Shown: positions 1 to 11,756 of the stretch, in pieces
Position numbering within the stretch: position 1 is the first letter of the stretch
Layout: every line of letters starts with the position of its first letter
Assembly: GCF_035582795.1 (NCBI RefSeq)
Contig: NW_027445436.1
Span: forward strand, 7,624,770-7,688,769
Length of the DNA: 64,000 nucleotides
Reading direction: 5' to 3'
From: Mycteria americana
Taxonomy: Eukaryota > Chordata > Aves > Ciconiiformes > Ciconiidae
The notes under the pieces: model-generated
The model's input: only the letters and a program-made list of their open reading frames with translations
Databases searched by the model: none
What the model was told of the DNA's origin: nothing
Translations under genes and position numbers: made by a program

Positions 1-3000
1 TTAAAATCAGGAAATATCAAACACGCAGATGTAAATTTTCCTTTCTATTCTCTGAATCATCATGAACAGAAGAAACATTCTTTGTACTGCAGTTGCGATG
101 TTTCTTTTCAGAAAATAAATAATACCAGCTAAACATTTCAAATCTGTGGCCTTAATTTTCATAATTAGGAAGGTATAGATACCTATGTTTAGGTCTCGTC
201 TTTCTTGTAAAGAAAGAACACTTTTAAAAGCACAAGTAGTCACTAATTTAGCTAGAAACAACTAAAATAATGACTGCATCTTATTTCGTGTTAAGTGTCC
301 ACATCTGAATGGTTTAAAACTTCAGCGTAATATGCAAACCCTTCTGAATGCCAGCATTTCACCTTCAGAAGCCAAAGGGAGGGACACATTGCCCACCTCT
401 GCTTCTGTACAACCTCTCTGCCTGTGGCACATGAAGGACCTGTGTGGGCTGCACTGTATAGCTCCAGCCAGGTGGTGGCACATCCAGAAATCCCACAGAA
501 ATTCATGAGGATACCATCTAGTCAGACTCTGTTTTCCAGGTGACAGGGAGTTGATCCCAGCAACACAGTACGGCCATTTGCAAAGCTGAAGAAGTTATGA
601 CATTTGAAAAAGATAGCTAGAAGGTTTTCACAGAATTTTTTTTTTTCTCTCTCTCCTTCTTCTATTTCCCTCCCCTGAATTGAAGATATTGTATTGCTGT
701 ATGGTCTTAAAATCATATTTTTAGTCAATTTTGTGCAATTACTCAGATAACTTTCTTATACATGTCATAGGAAGCTGTAAATACATATATAAAAGATGCA
801 AACTATAAATTATATTATGGATGAAAACAGGAGTGAGTACTTTGAAGAAGCTGATGTAGATGAGCCAAGGTAGGAGGCTACATGGAAGCATACACTTCAA
901 TTTCACCTGAAGAATACAAGCTTTAAGAAGGGAGAAAGAAACTATGGAAGATGGATTTATATGAAATAATTTGTATTTTAAACCTAGGAAAATTACTTCT
1001 AAAGTTACTTCCTTATGTCATGTAGAGAAGAAGCAGATGACATCCTATTCTGTGAAACTGACAGAAACTGAGGACGTGATGAACAAGGACTGCAAAGAAA
1101 CCCTAATGAATAAACTTGCTAATTCATCTAGAGTGTGGAGAGGGGAATGCAAGCAAAAGCTTACTTGTCTCATTTAGTGCTAAATTATTTTCTCCACTCA
1201 TTTTTTAATGTTCCTGGCACTAATCTGGAAAGTAGGATTGCTAGAGCTACCCTAACAGTATATTTAAAATGTGAAGACAGGTTATTTTGAGATAACTTGC
1301 TGTACCTCAAGCAGAGGCTCAGACTTGTGATGCAGAGCCACACAAAAAAACCCAATCAAGTTGGCAAAGTCAGGAGACCTCACACCTGCTAAACCAGTTG
1401 TTCACATTGTTTTTAAATGGTTAATTAAGTTTGCATTTTAACTTGGTAAACTTGTGGTTTCTGTTAGTTTAATAGGGAAAGCCTCCTCACTGAGCCTGTT
1501 TCTAAATCAGCCTTTCAAGATAGCAACATCCCACTTGATTGTGACTACAGCTTCTTAAATATAATAAAGAATCAAAACTTCAGTGACTTAGTCTTTGAAA
1601 TAAGGAGTAATGATGAGCACTCTTGATGTTATACTGGTGTTTCTCTCTCCAGAAGATTCAGAAGGCAAAAGTTGATTGATAGCAGACTGCCATCCAACTA
1701 AACTCTGAGAAGCAGCAACTATTCAGCTGACAGTTGCTATATGTATTAAATCTTGCACACTAGGTTTGGAACATGGTGGATGTTAATCATATGCTTTCAT
1801 AATGTTCCTCTCACAATGTTAAAAATAAACTACTGTAGATGGGAGCACTAGTTTACCTCTTGCACTGAAGTTAATGATAAAACATGCATTGATCCTAGCA
1901 CAAGTTTTTCTTCCAATTTTGTTTAAAATGAATTAGTTTTTTAACAGAATGATTTATCTGATATTCAAGTAGCAGTGAAATAAGATTTTTAGTGAAGGCT
2001 CTGTTTGTGCATCTGGATGGTGATGGTGGGCTCTTGGTTTTAAATAGAACTTTTTACTGTAGTAGGTTGCATTTGGGGGATTGAAAAGTGGATGGTACTA
2101 TATGCTGGGAAAAGTCATTGCAGCTCAAACCAGCTGGTAACTAAGAAACTTAAGATACTGCAAAGAAATAGCTGTTTCCACTTAGCAGGGAACTATGTTA
2201 TAATTTTTGCACAAGAAAATGCATCAGGACTCAACTTAACTGGGAAAGAAAATCTGCTAGACACTTTCAGTGATGCTGAGACCAGCCAAAAAAGAAAAAA
2301 AATCTACAACCTTTTCTCCAGGAGCTTTAATACCATTGATTTGCGTCATTGCAACACAGAGGAACAGTGATGAAAAAATCTCTTAACTACTTGAAAGGAA
2401 TGTAGATATGGAAATGAGGAGCAGTGTTCCTTTCTGGCTATATGGTTTGTCCCCACAGGAGCATGGTATGAGGACAACATCTCTCCATTCTGGATTATGT
2501 GCTGCTAAAGAAGCGCAGGGCCCTCAGTCCTCAGAACTGCATCGGTGAAGTTTTAGTGCACTGCAGAGGGGAAGAGCATGCCATGAAAGAAGTGTGCTGC
2601 CACTTTTTTTCCTTTTCTTCAACATATACATGTTTCATTTTACTCCTCTGTTCCTCAGCATGTGGCCATTTGTGTCTGCTGTTAAACTACTAATCCATCT
2701 AGTAAAGCTTGTCTTTTTTTTGCTTTTTTTCTAAGTCGGCTAGTGAAGAATTACTAGAGTTGGTGACCTTTTCTTTGGAACTAGGAATTTCTTGAGAACG
2801 TTTCATCAGGTTTTTGTTTCTTTGTTTTCCAAAGAACTGGTTTACATGATAAACAACTTATCTGAAACTTGTCAAAAGGTGATTCCTGTTGTAATTGGAG
2901 CAGTTTGTTTTCTTTGTCAAGCTCGTAGGTCAGAATTCCAGACTACAGTGGAATTGAACTCCTGCATATCAGAATGAGACTTGATGAACAGGAATTCAGT

Positions 3001-3387
3001 CATGGTAAAAAGAAAAGAAAAAAAGATAGAAAAAGTAACTGTGGGGGCTTTCCTTGTTTGTTTCTTAAATATAAAAACCTTGGAAATGCTTAACAGGAGT
3101 GTGCTCATTGTACTAAAAACCTACATTTGTGATATCTTAAGTCTGTTCTTTTTCCTGATGAATGTATCTGACTGTTTGATAGATGCTCTTGATGTGTACG
3201 AATGAAGAACAGGGAGCAAGAAATTAATTTTAGCATTTTGTTGTGACTGATACAGTAGATTTAGTCCAGCTCTTTTACAATTATTTTACATATCAGTTTT
3301 GAAGATGGGCAAAACTTTGTGCTCCCTTTCTATTGCTCATAAAAAGGAAGAAGCTTTATAAGAGGACCAGTAGCTCAAAATGGAAGA
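1..3387. other. AT-rich single-copy DNA, no gene recognised
   Basis: Only short open frames of chance length occur on either strand, with no protein motif I recognise. Possible splice-site-like signals exist (an acceptor near 1655 after a pyrimidine tract), but no exon with a confirmed donor. This could be intron or upstream region of the gene that ends near 8.0 kb. Confidence 0.5.
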
Positions 3388-3737
3388 ATAGAATCATAGA
3401 ATCATAGAATATCTCAAGTTGGAAGGGACCCATAAGGATCATCGAGTCCAACTCCCTGCTCCTCGCAGGACTACCTAAAACTAAACCATATGACTAAGAG
3501 TGTCGTCCAGACGCTCCTCAAACTCTGATAGGCTTGGTGCCGTGACCACTTCCCTGGGGAGCCTGTTCCGGTGACCAACCACCCTCTCAGTGAAGAACCT
3601 TTTCCTAAGGTCCAATCTGAACTTCCCCTGACGCGGCTTCATTCCATTTCCTCATGTCCTATCTCTGGTCACCAGAGAGAGGAGATCAGCACTTCCCCTT
3701 CCCCTGCTCCCCTTGAGGAAGTTGTAGACTGCAATAG
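3388..3737 (-). mobile_element. CR1 LINE, 5'-truncated 3' end
   Basis: On the plus strand the copy starts with the reverse-complement CR1 octamer tail (repeated ATAGAATC). It continues through the typical antisense 3' UTR and RT thumb sequence (GGAAGGGACC, then the AACAGGCTCCCCAGGGAA-like block near 3560), so the element lies on the minus strand. Divergence is moderate and coding capacity is lost. CR1 copies are usually truncated at the 5' end, as here. Confidence 0.92.
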
Positions 3738-4846
3738 ATGTTAGGGTTTTGAAATGCTGGTTAAACAGAGCCCTTGCAATAGCAAAAAGAGGATTCTTGG
3801 TTTGTTGAACAGAGAAAAGAAGACCTTACTCTCAGAAATCCTTCCGATTTTGAACAAAGTAGCAGTAAGTAGTTTTGCATTCCTGATTCTGTAATAGCTG
3901 GTAAATCAATTGGGCATTTATTTTCCTCTACCTTTGCTTTTTCTGATTTTTATTCTTAATTTTGATATTTTTTTTAGACTTTTAAGAAAACAGAGGCTAA
4001 AAAAGTTAAAACTATCTTCCATATTTGAAGTTGGCCTCAATTTCTAAGGCAGAACTGCTTTGTTGTTGCAGAACAGTCTCACACGGCACCTACCAGATCA
4101 GTGGGTTTCTTTTCCCCTGACTTATTAAAATGGGAGTGAATGTTTTTGTGTATCACATGTTCTGCCAGAAAATAATGCTTCTAAGGCATATAATGTTGTT
4201 AGTCAGATGTTTAGGAGTGATCCACTCCAATAGTTTATGGATGAAGTTTACTAACTTGGTTTTTTACTAATGATTATCAAACACTGAGGCTATCGGTTTG
4301 AGTCAGCATACTGCTCTTATACATTATCTAGACTTGCAGGTACTTTAGTTTTCAGTCCATCTGTCCAATTCTTTTTTGAATCCTGATTATTTTTGTTATT
4401 TATTGTTATTTTCCAATATTGTTATTTTTGTTAATTGTTATTATCGAAGCCTGTACTCTCATAGTAATCATGCAGGAAATACTAAGAAATGAAAATATGG
4501 TGTGTATCAATGAAAGCATTTATCTAGAAGTGTTTGCTTCATGCTAACAGCTGGAATATTTTAAGCCTTACATCCTACTCTGTAATGGAACATTGCTTTG
4601 CAATTTTTTGCTCCATATGGCTCATCATGAAACATTAATATCAGTTGTTTTGAGCTGCTGTAATTGACTAAAAGTTCTCACTGTGTCTTTATAACACCCT
4701 AGTAACCAGCATATCTGAACAGTTAAGTAATTTCTGCATTTTAAAGAGGATGTAGCATGGCAAGATATGTCTTTTTTATTTTTCCTTGTGGACTGTAGTA
4801 AGTCCTGAGTGGACTTTTCTACACTGGCATCTTTTTTCCATTCCAG
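3738..4846. other. AT-rich single-copy DNA
   Basis: No repeat or gene is recognised. TTATTTTTGTTA-type simple sequence lies near 4390-4440. A pyrimidine tract and AG at the right edge form the acceptor of a candidate exon. Confidence 0.4.
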
Positions 4847-4914
4847 AATCTTCCTTCATTTAGCCAAAATCCAAGCTATGATTACCCATCCTTTCAGTGT
4901 TGTATAAAAGACAG
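4847..4914 (+). CDS. Candidate internal exon of an unidentified host gene
   Basis: This 68-bp segment lies between a strong acceptor (TTTTTTCCATTCCAG) and a donor (ACAG followed by GTAATT). Only one of the three frames is open: it reads 22 codons in phase 0 and leaves two bases over. The peptide is rich in Ser, Pro, Tyr and Asn (contains SFSQNPSYDYPSF) and I do not recognise it. It can be linked in frame to the terminal exons at 7430 and 7728 only if the sequence between contributes 1 base modulo 3. The 16-bp candidate at 6048 does that exactly. Support is splice consensus plus an open frame only, so it could be chance. Confidence 0.35.
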
Positions 4915-6047
4915 GTAATTACAGTCCTTTGGCTGCCCTGTTAAGGACTTTGATACAGTTATAGCACAGCAGTTACTACACATGGAGTAGGTCCATGTGA
5001 TTATTATCTCCCAATGGTGGCCACAGTAGATGTCTTTGAAGAAGGTATTAAAAAAGTAGGACAGTAACTGAATATTTTGTCCATAGAGGAAATTAATGTG
5101 AAAGATAATTTGGGGTTTTTTTCTTTTTCTTTTGTTTGTTTTGTTTAACCCTGGAGCATAGTTGTTAGTATATCTTACAGTTTACACCTTTTCCTTACCC
5201 CACCCAAAAACCCATTCTCAAACTGTAGTCCCTCTAAGTTCTTATGAATTCAAGTCTAGATGCTCCTTTTTGTCATTTAACTGCAGGTGCTTATTTTATT
5301 CCTACTGAATTATTAATAGGGGTGACAAGGTCTATAGGATAACTTGAATCCATCTCAGACTTCACAGAAAATATAGAAGCTCATATTCATTATAATGAGT
5401 AATACTGTATTCTGTTGCTAATTTGTTCCTTCTATAGGAAAATATGCATTTTTGTGTACTCGCAGGTTTGAGCATGTCCTGTGGTAGAGCTGAACCATTA
5501 TTGCTGATTCATACCATGCATTTTCATACAAAGGGTATGACTAAACAACAAAATCAAGGCATAAATGCAGGATGGGTAATCAGTGATTATAAATAACAGG
5601 AGAGCTTAGGGGTTACTTGGTATCTTTCATTTGAGTGTCTCAAAGATTCAATGTGAACATTAACTGATGAATGCACAGAGTACCCTGTGCTGTGTAGTAG
5701 TTATCCTTATGTCAGCCATACCTAGAGAGCTTAACTGACTTGCCTGAGATCATATAGTAAGCTAAAATATAAAATAAAATTTGATGCTTTAATCAGTAGA
5801 CAGCACTGCATTTTGTACTGTGGAAAATCATAGGAGAGTTTATCAGAATAGGCACTACCTTAGGCTCTGTGTTTTAAATTTCTCTCCTCTGTTTCCTACT
5901 TTACAGTAGAGTTCAGGATTTTCTTTGGAAAGATGATTTAAATAATCCTCTAATAATTTCTCCAAGATGCATCTAGTCCAGTTGTGACTAGTAATTGTCA
6001 ACATGCAACTCCACAAAAATGAAAACATTTCTCTGGTTTCAATGTAG
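4915..6047. other. Presumed intron or single-copy DNA
   Basis: No repeat or open frame of note is seen. Several acceptor-like sites (near 5285, 5465 and 5907) are followed by stops in the required frame or lack a usable donor. Confidence 0.35.
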
Positions 6048-6063
6048 ATACAATGGCAAGCAG
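6048..6063 (+). CDS. Candidate 16-bp micro-exon of the same gene
   Basis: A pyrimidine-rich acceptor (CTCTGGTTTCAATGTAG) is followed 16 bases later by a CAG|GTAAAT donor. Entering in phase 2 it closes the codon begun at 4914, adds five sense codons and leaves in phase 0, which is the phase the exon at 7430 needs. Micro-exons of this size are known in vertebrates, but so short a match can arise by chance. Only transcript data can decide. Confidence 0.2.
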
Positions 6064-6690
6064 GTAAATAAAAGCCAGTTCACCAGGAATTTAAGTGACA
6101 AGGTAAATTTTGAGTCCCAAAGTACAAACAAGTTTGAAGGGTGTAACTTATAAAGTAGTTCAGCTTGAAACAGTTTGACATTCAGCCACTGCGCAGAAAG
6201 AGTTTAATTCACAAACCAAAGGCCCAGTAGGCAGACCCAGCAGGAAAATAAATTTAAAATCTTCAGTGTCATATGCAACTTGTACCTGAGTACTTCAGTG
6301 TTTAATGAGAGCGAGATGGAGAAATGCTCCAGTCCCCATCCTGAAGCTGAGAAACTGAAGCACAGGAGGTCTGCAGCTTCATCATAATTGGCATTTATTC
6401 ACTCTAGGTTCCCACTGTAGTCAGTGGCCTGCTTTGGATCTTACCCATTTTTGTGATGGGTGAGTGTCTCTTGATTGCAGAGCAGACCTAGGGAAAGTGG
6501 GCTCTTTCCTTAGTGTCTCAGGTAGAATGTATCAGCCCAGATCATCTCTCCTGTGGTTGCATAGTACGTTTTGTCACAGAGCAGTTGTAGGCCAGTACCA
6601 TAACAATTAAATCCTGCTGCCAGCTATTTTATCATGTCCTTTATAATGTTTTGGAATTCCTTTAATGTCTAAAAAAATAAGGTACTAACA

Positions 6691-6727
<37 letters not shown>

Positions 6728-7429
6728 CACTAACACAGATTATAACTATGTTCAATGGCCTCAGAAAGTAGTAAGTTCCAGTTCGTAGTTCACTGTGAAA
6801 GGATTATCAAAGGTGTGTTCCCCTTGTCTCCTGCAGTCTTCAGCAAAGTTAATAATCTTCATTAGTCTTGCCAGTGAATTATGGCTGCTAGTGGTGCTGT
6901 GCACAGCTGTAATTCAGGAGTGTACTGTGTGAGTTGTTCATTCTGGTTTTTCTTCCTCCAGACCCTCAATAAGACAGTAGTCTGTAATGTCCTTTACCAG
7001 GGATGTTGTATAACAGGAGTTGGAGGCAGAAGAGAGTGGGCATGTATGTGGTCTCACAAAATCCTAAATAAGTTTAATAGTAACAGACATCCTCTTATAT
7101 GTGTAAATCCTGCCATATTACAGATTTTCTTAAAGAGATTCTAAAAGCCATATTACAAAAAGATACATCCTATACTCTTTGAAAAAGCCTGTTGAATGCA
7201 GATTGCCATATACAATATAGTTGAAATACTCTAGGGACAGATCTTGTTGTCATGGGTACTCAAAAAATGTATACTGAGCATAAAACACAGCTCTAGGTCT
7301 CTGGGCCAAACTCAACTGACATTAGACTTTCGGTTTTAGTAATGTGATCTGTCACATGAACACCATTTGATTGCATTTAATGGATATCTTCTTGTTAGTA
7401 AGAAATTATATGTATTTATGTCACTACAG
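6064..7429. other. Presumed intron; contains an AT microsatellite
   Basis: No coding segment is recognised apart from the flanking candidate exons. A dinucleotide run at 6696-6722 is listed separately. Confidence 0.35.
6696..6722. repeat. (AT)n microsatellite
   Basis: An uninterrupted AT dinucleotide run of about 13 units, likely length-polymorphic. Confidence 0.95.
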
Positions 7430-7507
7430 GTTTATCAACCAAGGTTAATGATTTGGGTTAGCCAGAAACTCTTTCCAACCAGCCCAGGGAATGGGGAATT
7501 TCCAAAG
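7430..7507 (+). CDS. Penultimate coding exon of an unidentified host gene
   Basis: A 78-bp exon of exactly 26 codons lies between an acceptor (TATGTCACTACAG) and a strong donor (AAAG|GTAAAG). Entering in phase 0 it is fully open (begins VYQPRLMIW, ends GNGEFPK) and leaves in phase 0, matching the next exon at 7728. The peptide is basic and aromatic with no motif I can name. It does not resemble the ERV or CR1 proteins elsewhere in the window, which favours a host gene. The gene must extend to the left. Identity is unknown; no signal peptide or membrane segment is visible in this part. Confidence 0.6.
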
Positions 7508-7727
7508 GTAAAGTTATTTATGTAATTTCTTTCATCTAACAAACAGTTTATTAAGATGAAAGTTTTCTCTAAAAAAACCCCACTGTGAAAGTTCATTAGA
7601 TTTTATTTTATAACTGCTTCAAGAGAGTAGCCAGCTCTCATGATTTCATCATGAGTTTCATGATATTATGTTTTTTCTTAAAGCCTTGACAGTTAAGTGA
7701 GTCTAATATTGTTTTTCCTCTCTGCAG
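7508..7727 (+). other. Short intron between the two terminal exons
   Basis: A 220-bp GT-AG interval. It starts GTAAAG and ends with the pyrimidine tract TTGTTTTTCCTCTCTGCAG. Phase is 0 on both sides. Confidence 0.55.
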
Positions 7728-7859
7728 GGATATCTTCCTATCTCAAAGGAAGTAAATCGCAAGAAGAAAAGTGAGGCTGAAGTGGCATTCCTGACTCCAG
7801 TAAATGGCTATGGACAAGATTTCACCAAAATCAATTACCTCTACTCTTTTCAGTCATAA
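7728..7859 (+). CDS. Terminal coding exon of the same unidentified gene
   Basis: The exon begins after a textbook acceptor (TTTTTCCTCTCTGCAG). It reads 43 codons in phase 0 (GYLPISKEVN at the start, INYLYSFQS at the end) and stops at TAA 7857-7859. A basic run (NRKKKSE) lies about ten residues in. The matching phases, the splice consensus at both introns and the AATAAA 140 bp past the stop together make a real 3' gene end the best explanation. I do not recognise the family, so function is open. The frame carries no disabling change, so this does not look like a processed copy. Confidence 0.62.
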   Translation, partial: GYLPISKEVNRKKKSEAEVAFLTPVNGYGQDFTKINYLYSFQS

Positions 7860-8020
7860 CTCTTCCATTTGTATTACATATGGTTCTATGGGTTTGATGA
7901 GGTCATGGAGTCATATATCAAGAATTGTTTCTGTGTAAATCATCAAGTGTAAGAAGAAACTATGGGACTCTGAGCCTTGCTTTAGAGAATAATAGTGGAA
8001 TAAATGTGTATCATAAAAAT
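7860..8020 (+). other. Probable 3' UTR with AATAAA
   Basis: About 160 bp downstream of the TAA codon. A canonical AATAAA poly(A) signal is at 7999-8004, at a distance typical of a short 3' UTR. Cleavage would be expected near 8015-8030. Confidence 0.5.
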
Positions 8021-9896
8021 AGTTTTTAACATTCTGACTCAAGTGAAAGCTCTCAGAATTTCACACTGTGAATCCATGTTTACAAACATTACAGGTGGGC
8101 CTTCAGGCCTGGTTCTACTACAGCAACATCTTCCACTACTCAAATTCCACGGCTCGCATGCAACTGGTAAACTGCTCGCCCTCTCTGTTTCCACCATCCC
8201 TAACTGCTTCTTGCAGAGGCTGAGAGTCCCCCCCCCTTTTTTTTTTTTCATTTAGATGTAACAATCCTAGTAGTTTATTTTCAGCAATTGTCTGTATATC
8301 TCTATATTTTATCCATGTACTCTTTTGATGTATAGAAGTAGCATGAAACTCATGGTTTCCTTGTGGTAAGTGATTGTGATGCTGCCACGGGATTTGAGAC
8401 ACTGATGAATGGTGCTATTTTGGACTTTAAATATGCTCCTTGGCAAGGTAGCTCTGATGGTATTATTTTTTTATTTCCATGTTCTGAGAAGGTGTTGGTA
8501 CTTCGTTTTTCTGAATGTTGTTCTTTAGACTGGACTGATTTGTTTACTTGTGTCTTCAGTGTGGCTTTCTTATTCAGTGCTGTAGGTGAGTAACTACTTA
8601 AAGTATACAAGCAAGGAACTGATTCCCTATCAGGGTACACTCACAAACATGCAGTTATAGTGGGAGCAATCACAAAACTGTAATTTACTTAAAATTTCCT
8701 TTCTGATTCCTATCCACCTAACTTGGAGAAAGACAAGCAATAATTTTTCATCACTTTCAAAATTTCTTTTGGTTTTTTTTTGGTCTTTTTTAAAAGCCTT
8801 TTTGAAAGAAAGAACAAGTTTTAATGTCTTCTTCAAGTCCATATAATAGAGGATAATAGGGGGAAAGGGTACATTTCCAAAGTACTGTCAACATGTGGAT
8901 TTTACTTTTTTGGTCTTGCTCCCAGAGAACTAAGAATACAAAACAATACAAAACACAAAGCTAACTAGTATCATCTACTCATGGAATGTTGTTGTGCTAG
9001 ACACAGTCTGAAAGCCCACCTTAATTTTTTAGATAACTCTTGTCTTTTATCTCTTCCTTTTACAGGGCAAGCTTTGTTCTGGTTTAGCTTCTGATTGTTA
9101 AATACCAATGCATGCACTGCACTTCCTAGATTTCTTTCCTTTCCCCACTTTCTATATCCCTCTTCTTGTATATTTTATTTTCCAATAGTTTAGATACATC
9201 TACTGTGATGTATATAGAACAAGAAATAATATTCAGCATTTGTAGCATTTATGTGTAGTTGCAGCTGTATACCGCTGAAAATGCAGGCTTTTGTAACAAT
9301 GTGGTCTTTAATAATGCACTATAAGTACCCAATGCATTTTAGCTATTTTAGTAGGATTTGTTCAATAAATATGCAAGCTCTAAAGGTAGCTATGATGTCT
9401 CTGTTTTCTTACTGTAAAAGGAGGGCTCCTTTACTATATCTTTGCACCTGTTCTTTACATGAATTCTGAGTTTATTTCAGAAATATCTGGTAATGTAAAA
9501 GGTGATTCCTTTTGAATTGTTGTCTGCTAAACAATAGCTATTCAGATAACCTAAATACCAGATCTGGATCTGGGAAATGATAGCTGCCAGAGCTATCTCT
9601 TAAGATTTGTGAGTAGCTGGGTCAGATGTGATACTTGATGCCACTTTTAGTAGTCCTAGAAGGAGACTGTGGGTTTGTATGAATGGCAAGTACAATACAT
9701 TTCATTTTCCATCCCTGATAAAAGAAACTGAATTAACAGGCCTTTTTTCTATTATGTGTAAGTTAGTTTTAGAGAATGTTGATATATGCATCTCTCTCTC
9801 AAAAGCAATTTTATCAGTAATATCTGCATTTGTTAGGTTTAGAATGAATATTGGTTTCATTTTAGCATAGAACACAAATTTAGCAGCATTTTGTCC
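8021..9896. other. Single-copy DNA, no gene recognised
   Basis: Short overlapping open frames on both strands around 8040-8640 have no recognisable motif and look like chance. A C/T homopolymer tract lies at 8230-8250. Confidence 0.45.
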
Positions 9897-10446
9897 CCCT
9901 GTACTCAGCACTGGTGAGGCCGCACCTCAAATATTGTGTTCAGTTTTGGGCCCCTCACTACAAGAGAGACATTGAGGTGCTGGAGCATGTCCAGAGAAGG
10001 GCAACGAAGCTGGTGAAGGGTCTAGAGCACAAGTCTTATGAGGAGCGGCTGAGGGAACTGGGACTGTTTAGCCTGGAGAAAAGGAGGCTGAGGGGAGACC
10101 TTATTGCTCTCTACAACTACCTGAAAGGAGGTTGTAGAGAGGTGGGGGTCGGTCTCTTCTCCCAGGTAACAAGTGATAGGATGAGAGGAAATGGCCTCAA
10201 GTTGCGCCAGGGGAGGTTTAGACTGGATATTAGGAAATTTTACTTCACCGAAAGGGTTATCAAGCATTGGAACAGGCTGCCCAGGGAAGTGGTTGAGTCA
10301 CCATCCCTGGAGGTATTTAAAAGACATTTGGATGAGGTGCTTAGGGACATGGTTTAGTGGTGGTCTTGGTAGCGTTAGGTTTATGGTTGGACTCGATGAT
10401 CTTAAAGGTCTTTTCCAACCTATATGATTCTGTGATTCTGTGATTT
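9897..10446 (+). mobile_element. CR1 LINE, 5'-truncated 3' end
   Basis: This copy matches the 3' end of the long CR1 at 36103-39412 almost base for base from RT thumb ([17 protein letters not shown]) through the ORF2 stop. It continues to the tail TATATGATTCTGTGATTCTGTGATT. A 147-codon piece of ORF2 (9914-10357) is still open. High similarity to the other copies suggests a fairly young subfamily. Confidence 0.95.
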
Positions 10447-10626
10447 TTTTAAAACACAAGCAGAGATCTACCAATTAAAAGCAGATGTAGGTCTGCCCCT
10501 GAAGTTTTCCAGTCATGAGACCAAATGAATGCAATTACGTATGCCATGAGTGTTTTTCACTCATGTGAATTCACTAAAGTGAATTTACACAGGGATTGAG
10601 TTTAGCTTGATGACTTTGGTTGTATC

Positions 10627-11132
10627 TGTACTGGTTTCAGCTGGGATAGAGTTAACTTTCTTCATAGTATCTTGTATGGTGCTATGTTTTGGATTTGTGC
10701 TGAAAACAGTGTTGATAACACACTGATGTTTTAGTTATTGCTGAGCAGTGCTTACACAGAGTCAAGGCCTTTTCTGTTTCTCACTGCCCCGCCAGCAAGT
10801 AGGCTGGAGGTGCACAAGAAGCTGGGAGGGGACACAGAGGGGACAGCTGACCCCAGCTGTCCAAAGGGATATTCCATGCCATATGACATCATGCTCAGCA
10901 AATAAAACTGGGGGATAGAGGTTGGTGGGGGCTGCTGTTGCTTGGGGACTGGCTGGGCATTGATTGGTTGGTGGTGAGGTATTGGGTTATTTTTTTTTGC
11001 ATTGCTTATTTTTTTTCTTGGTTTTGTCCCCCCCCCCCCCCCCTTGTTTTCTCTTTTTTTCTCTCTTTTTAAAAAATTATTAAACTCTCTTTATCTCAAC
11101 CCATGATTTTTCTCACATTTACCCTTTTACAA
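10627..11132 (+). mobile_element. Type 1 ERV LTR, variant b, 3'-truncated
   Basis: It starts TGTACTGGTTTCAGCTGGGATAGAG, as the other type 1 LTRs do. It then runs through U3, a TATA-like region near 10898 (CAAATAAAACTGGGG) and the variant b centre with a C16 run at 11028-11043. The ATTAAA poly(A) region and TTATCTCAACCCATG follow. It stops short of the conserved end, which in full copies carries CTCTCCCCCATCCCACC. The family has 5-bp target duplications elsewhere in this window, compatible with an ERV-L-type LTR. Confidence 0.88.
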
Positions 11133-11153
11133 CTTTTCATATAACAACATTAT

Positions 11154-11756
11154 TGTGCTGGTTTTGGCTGGGATAGAGTTAAATTTCTTCATACTAGCTG
11201 GTATGGGGCTATGTTTTGGATTTGTGCTGAAAATAGTGTTGATAACACACTGATGTTTTTGTTACTGCTGAGCAGTGCTTACACAGAGTCAAGGCCTTTT
11301 CTCCTCCTCACACCGCCCCACCAGCGATTAGGCTGGGGGTGCACAAGAAGTTGGGAGGGGACACAGTGGGGACAGCTGACCCCAACTGACCAAAAGAATA
11401 TTCCATACCATATGATGTTGTGCTCAGCAATAAAAGCTGTGGGGAAGAAGAAGGAAGGGGGGTGATGGCGTTTGTCTTCCCAAGTAACCGTAACACGTGA
11501 TGGAGCCCTGCTTTCCTGGAGATGGCTCTAAACACCCAGCTGCCCGTGGGAAGTAGTGAATGAATTCCTTATTTTGCTTTGCTTGCATGCGCAGCTTTTG
11601 CTTTACCTATTAAACTGTCTTTATCTCAACCCATGAGTTTTCTCACTTTTACTCTTCCGATTCTCTCCCCCATCCCACCGGGGGCGGGGGGGGGGGGGGG
11701 GGGGGGAGCGAGCAGCTGAGTGGGGCTTAGTTGTTGGCTGGGGTTAAACCACGACA
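11154..11756 (+). mobile_element. Solo LTR, type 1 variant a, with 5-bp target duplication
   Basis: A complete LTR from TGTGCTGGTTTTGGC to GGGTTAAACCACGACA. It is flanked by a perfect direct repeat ATTAT (11149-11153 and 11757-11761), so it is a solo LTR left by recombination between proviral ends. TATA-like AGCAATAAAAGC sits near 11428 and the ATTAAA poly(A) signal near 11609. A G21 run lies at 11686-11706 in U5. Its central segment (about 11445-11605) differs entirely from variant b copies and matches the copy at 55701-56263. Confidence 0.93.

Noticed and set aside
817..869. Possible first coding exon (ATG at 817, donor CCAAG|GTAGGA)
   Set aside because: The frame is open for 17 codons and leaves in phase 2, but no following exon with the right phase was found before 4847. 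The signal is too weak to call.
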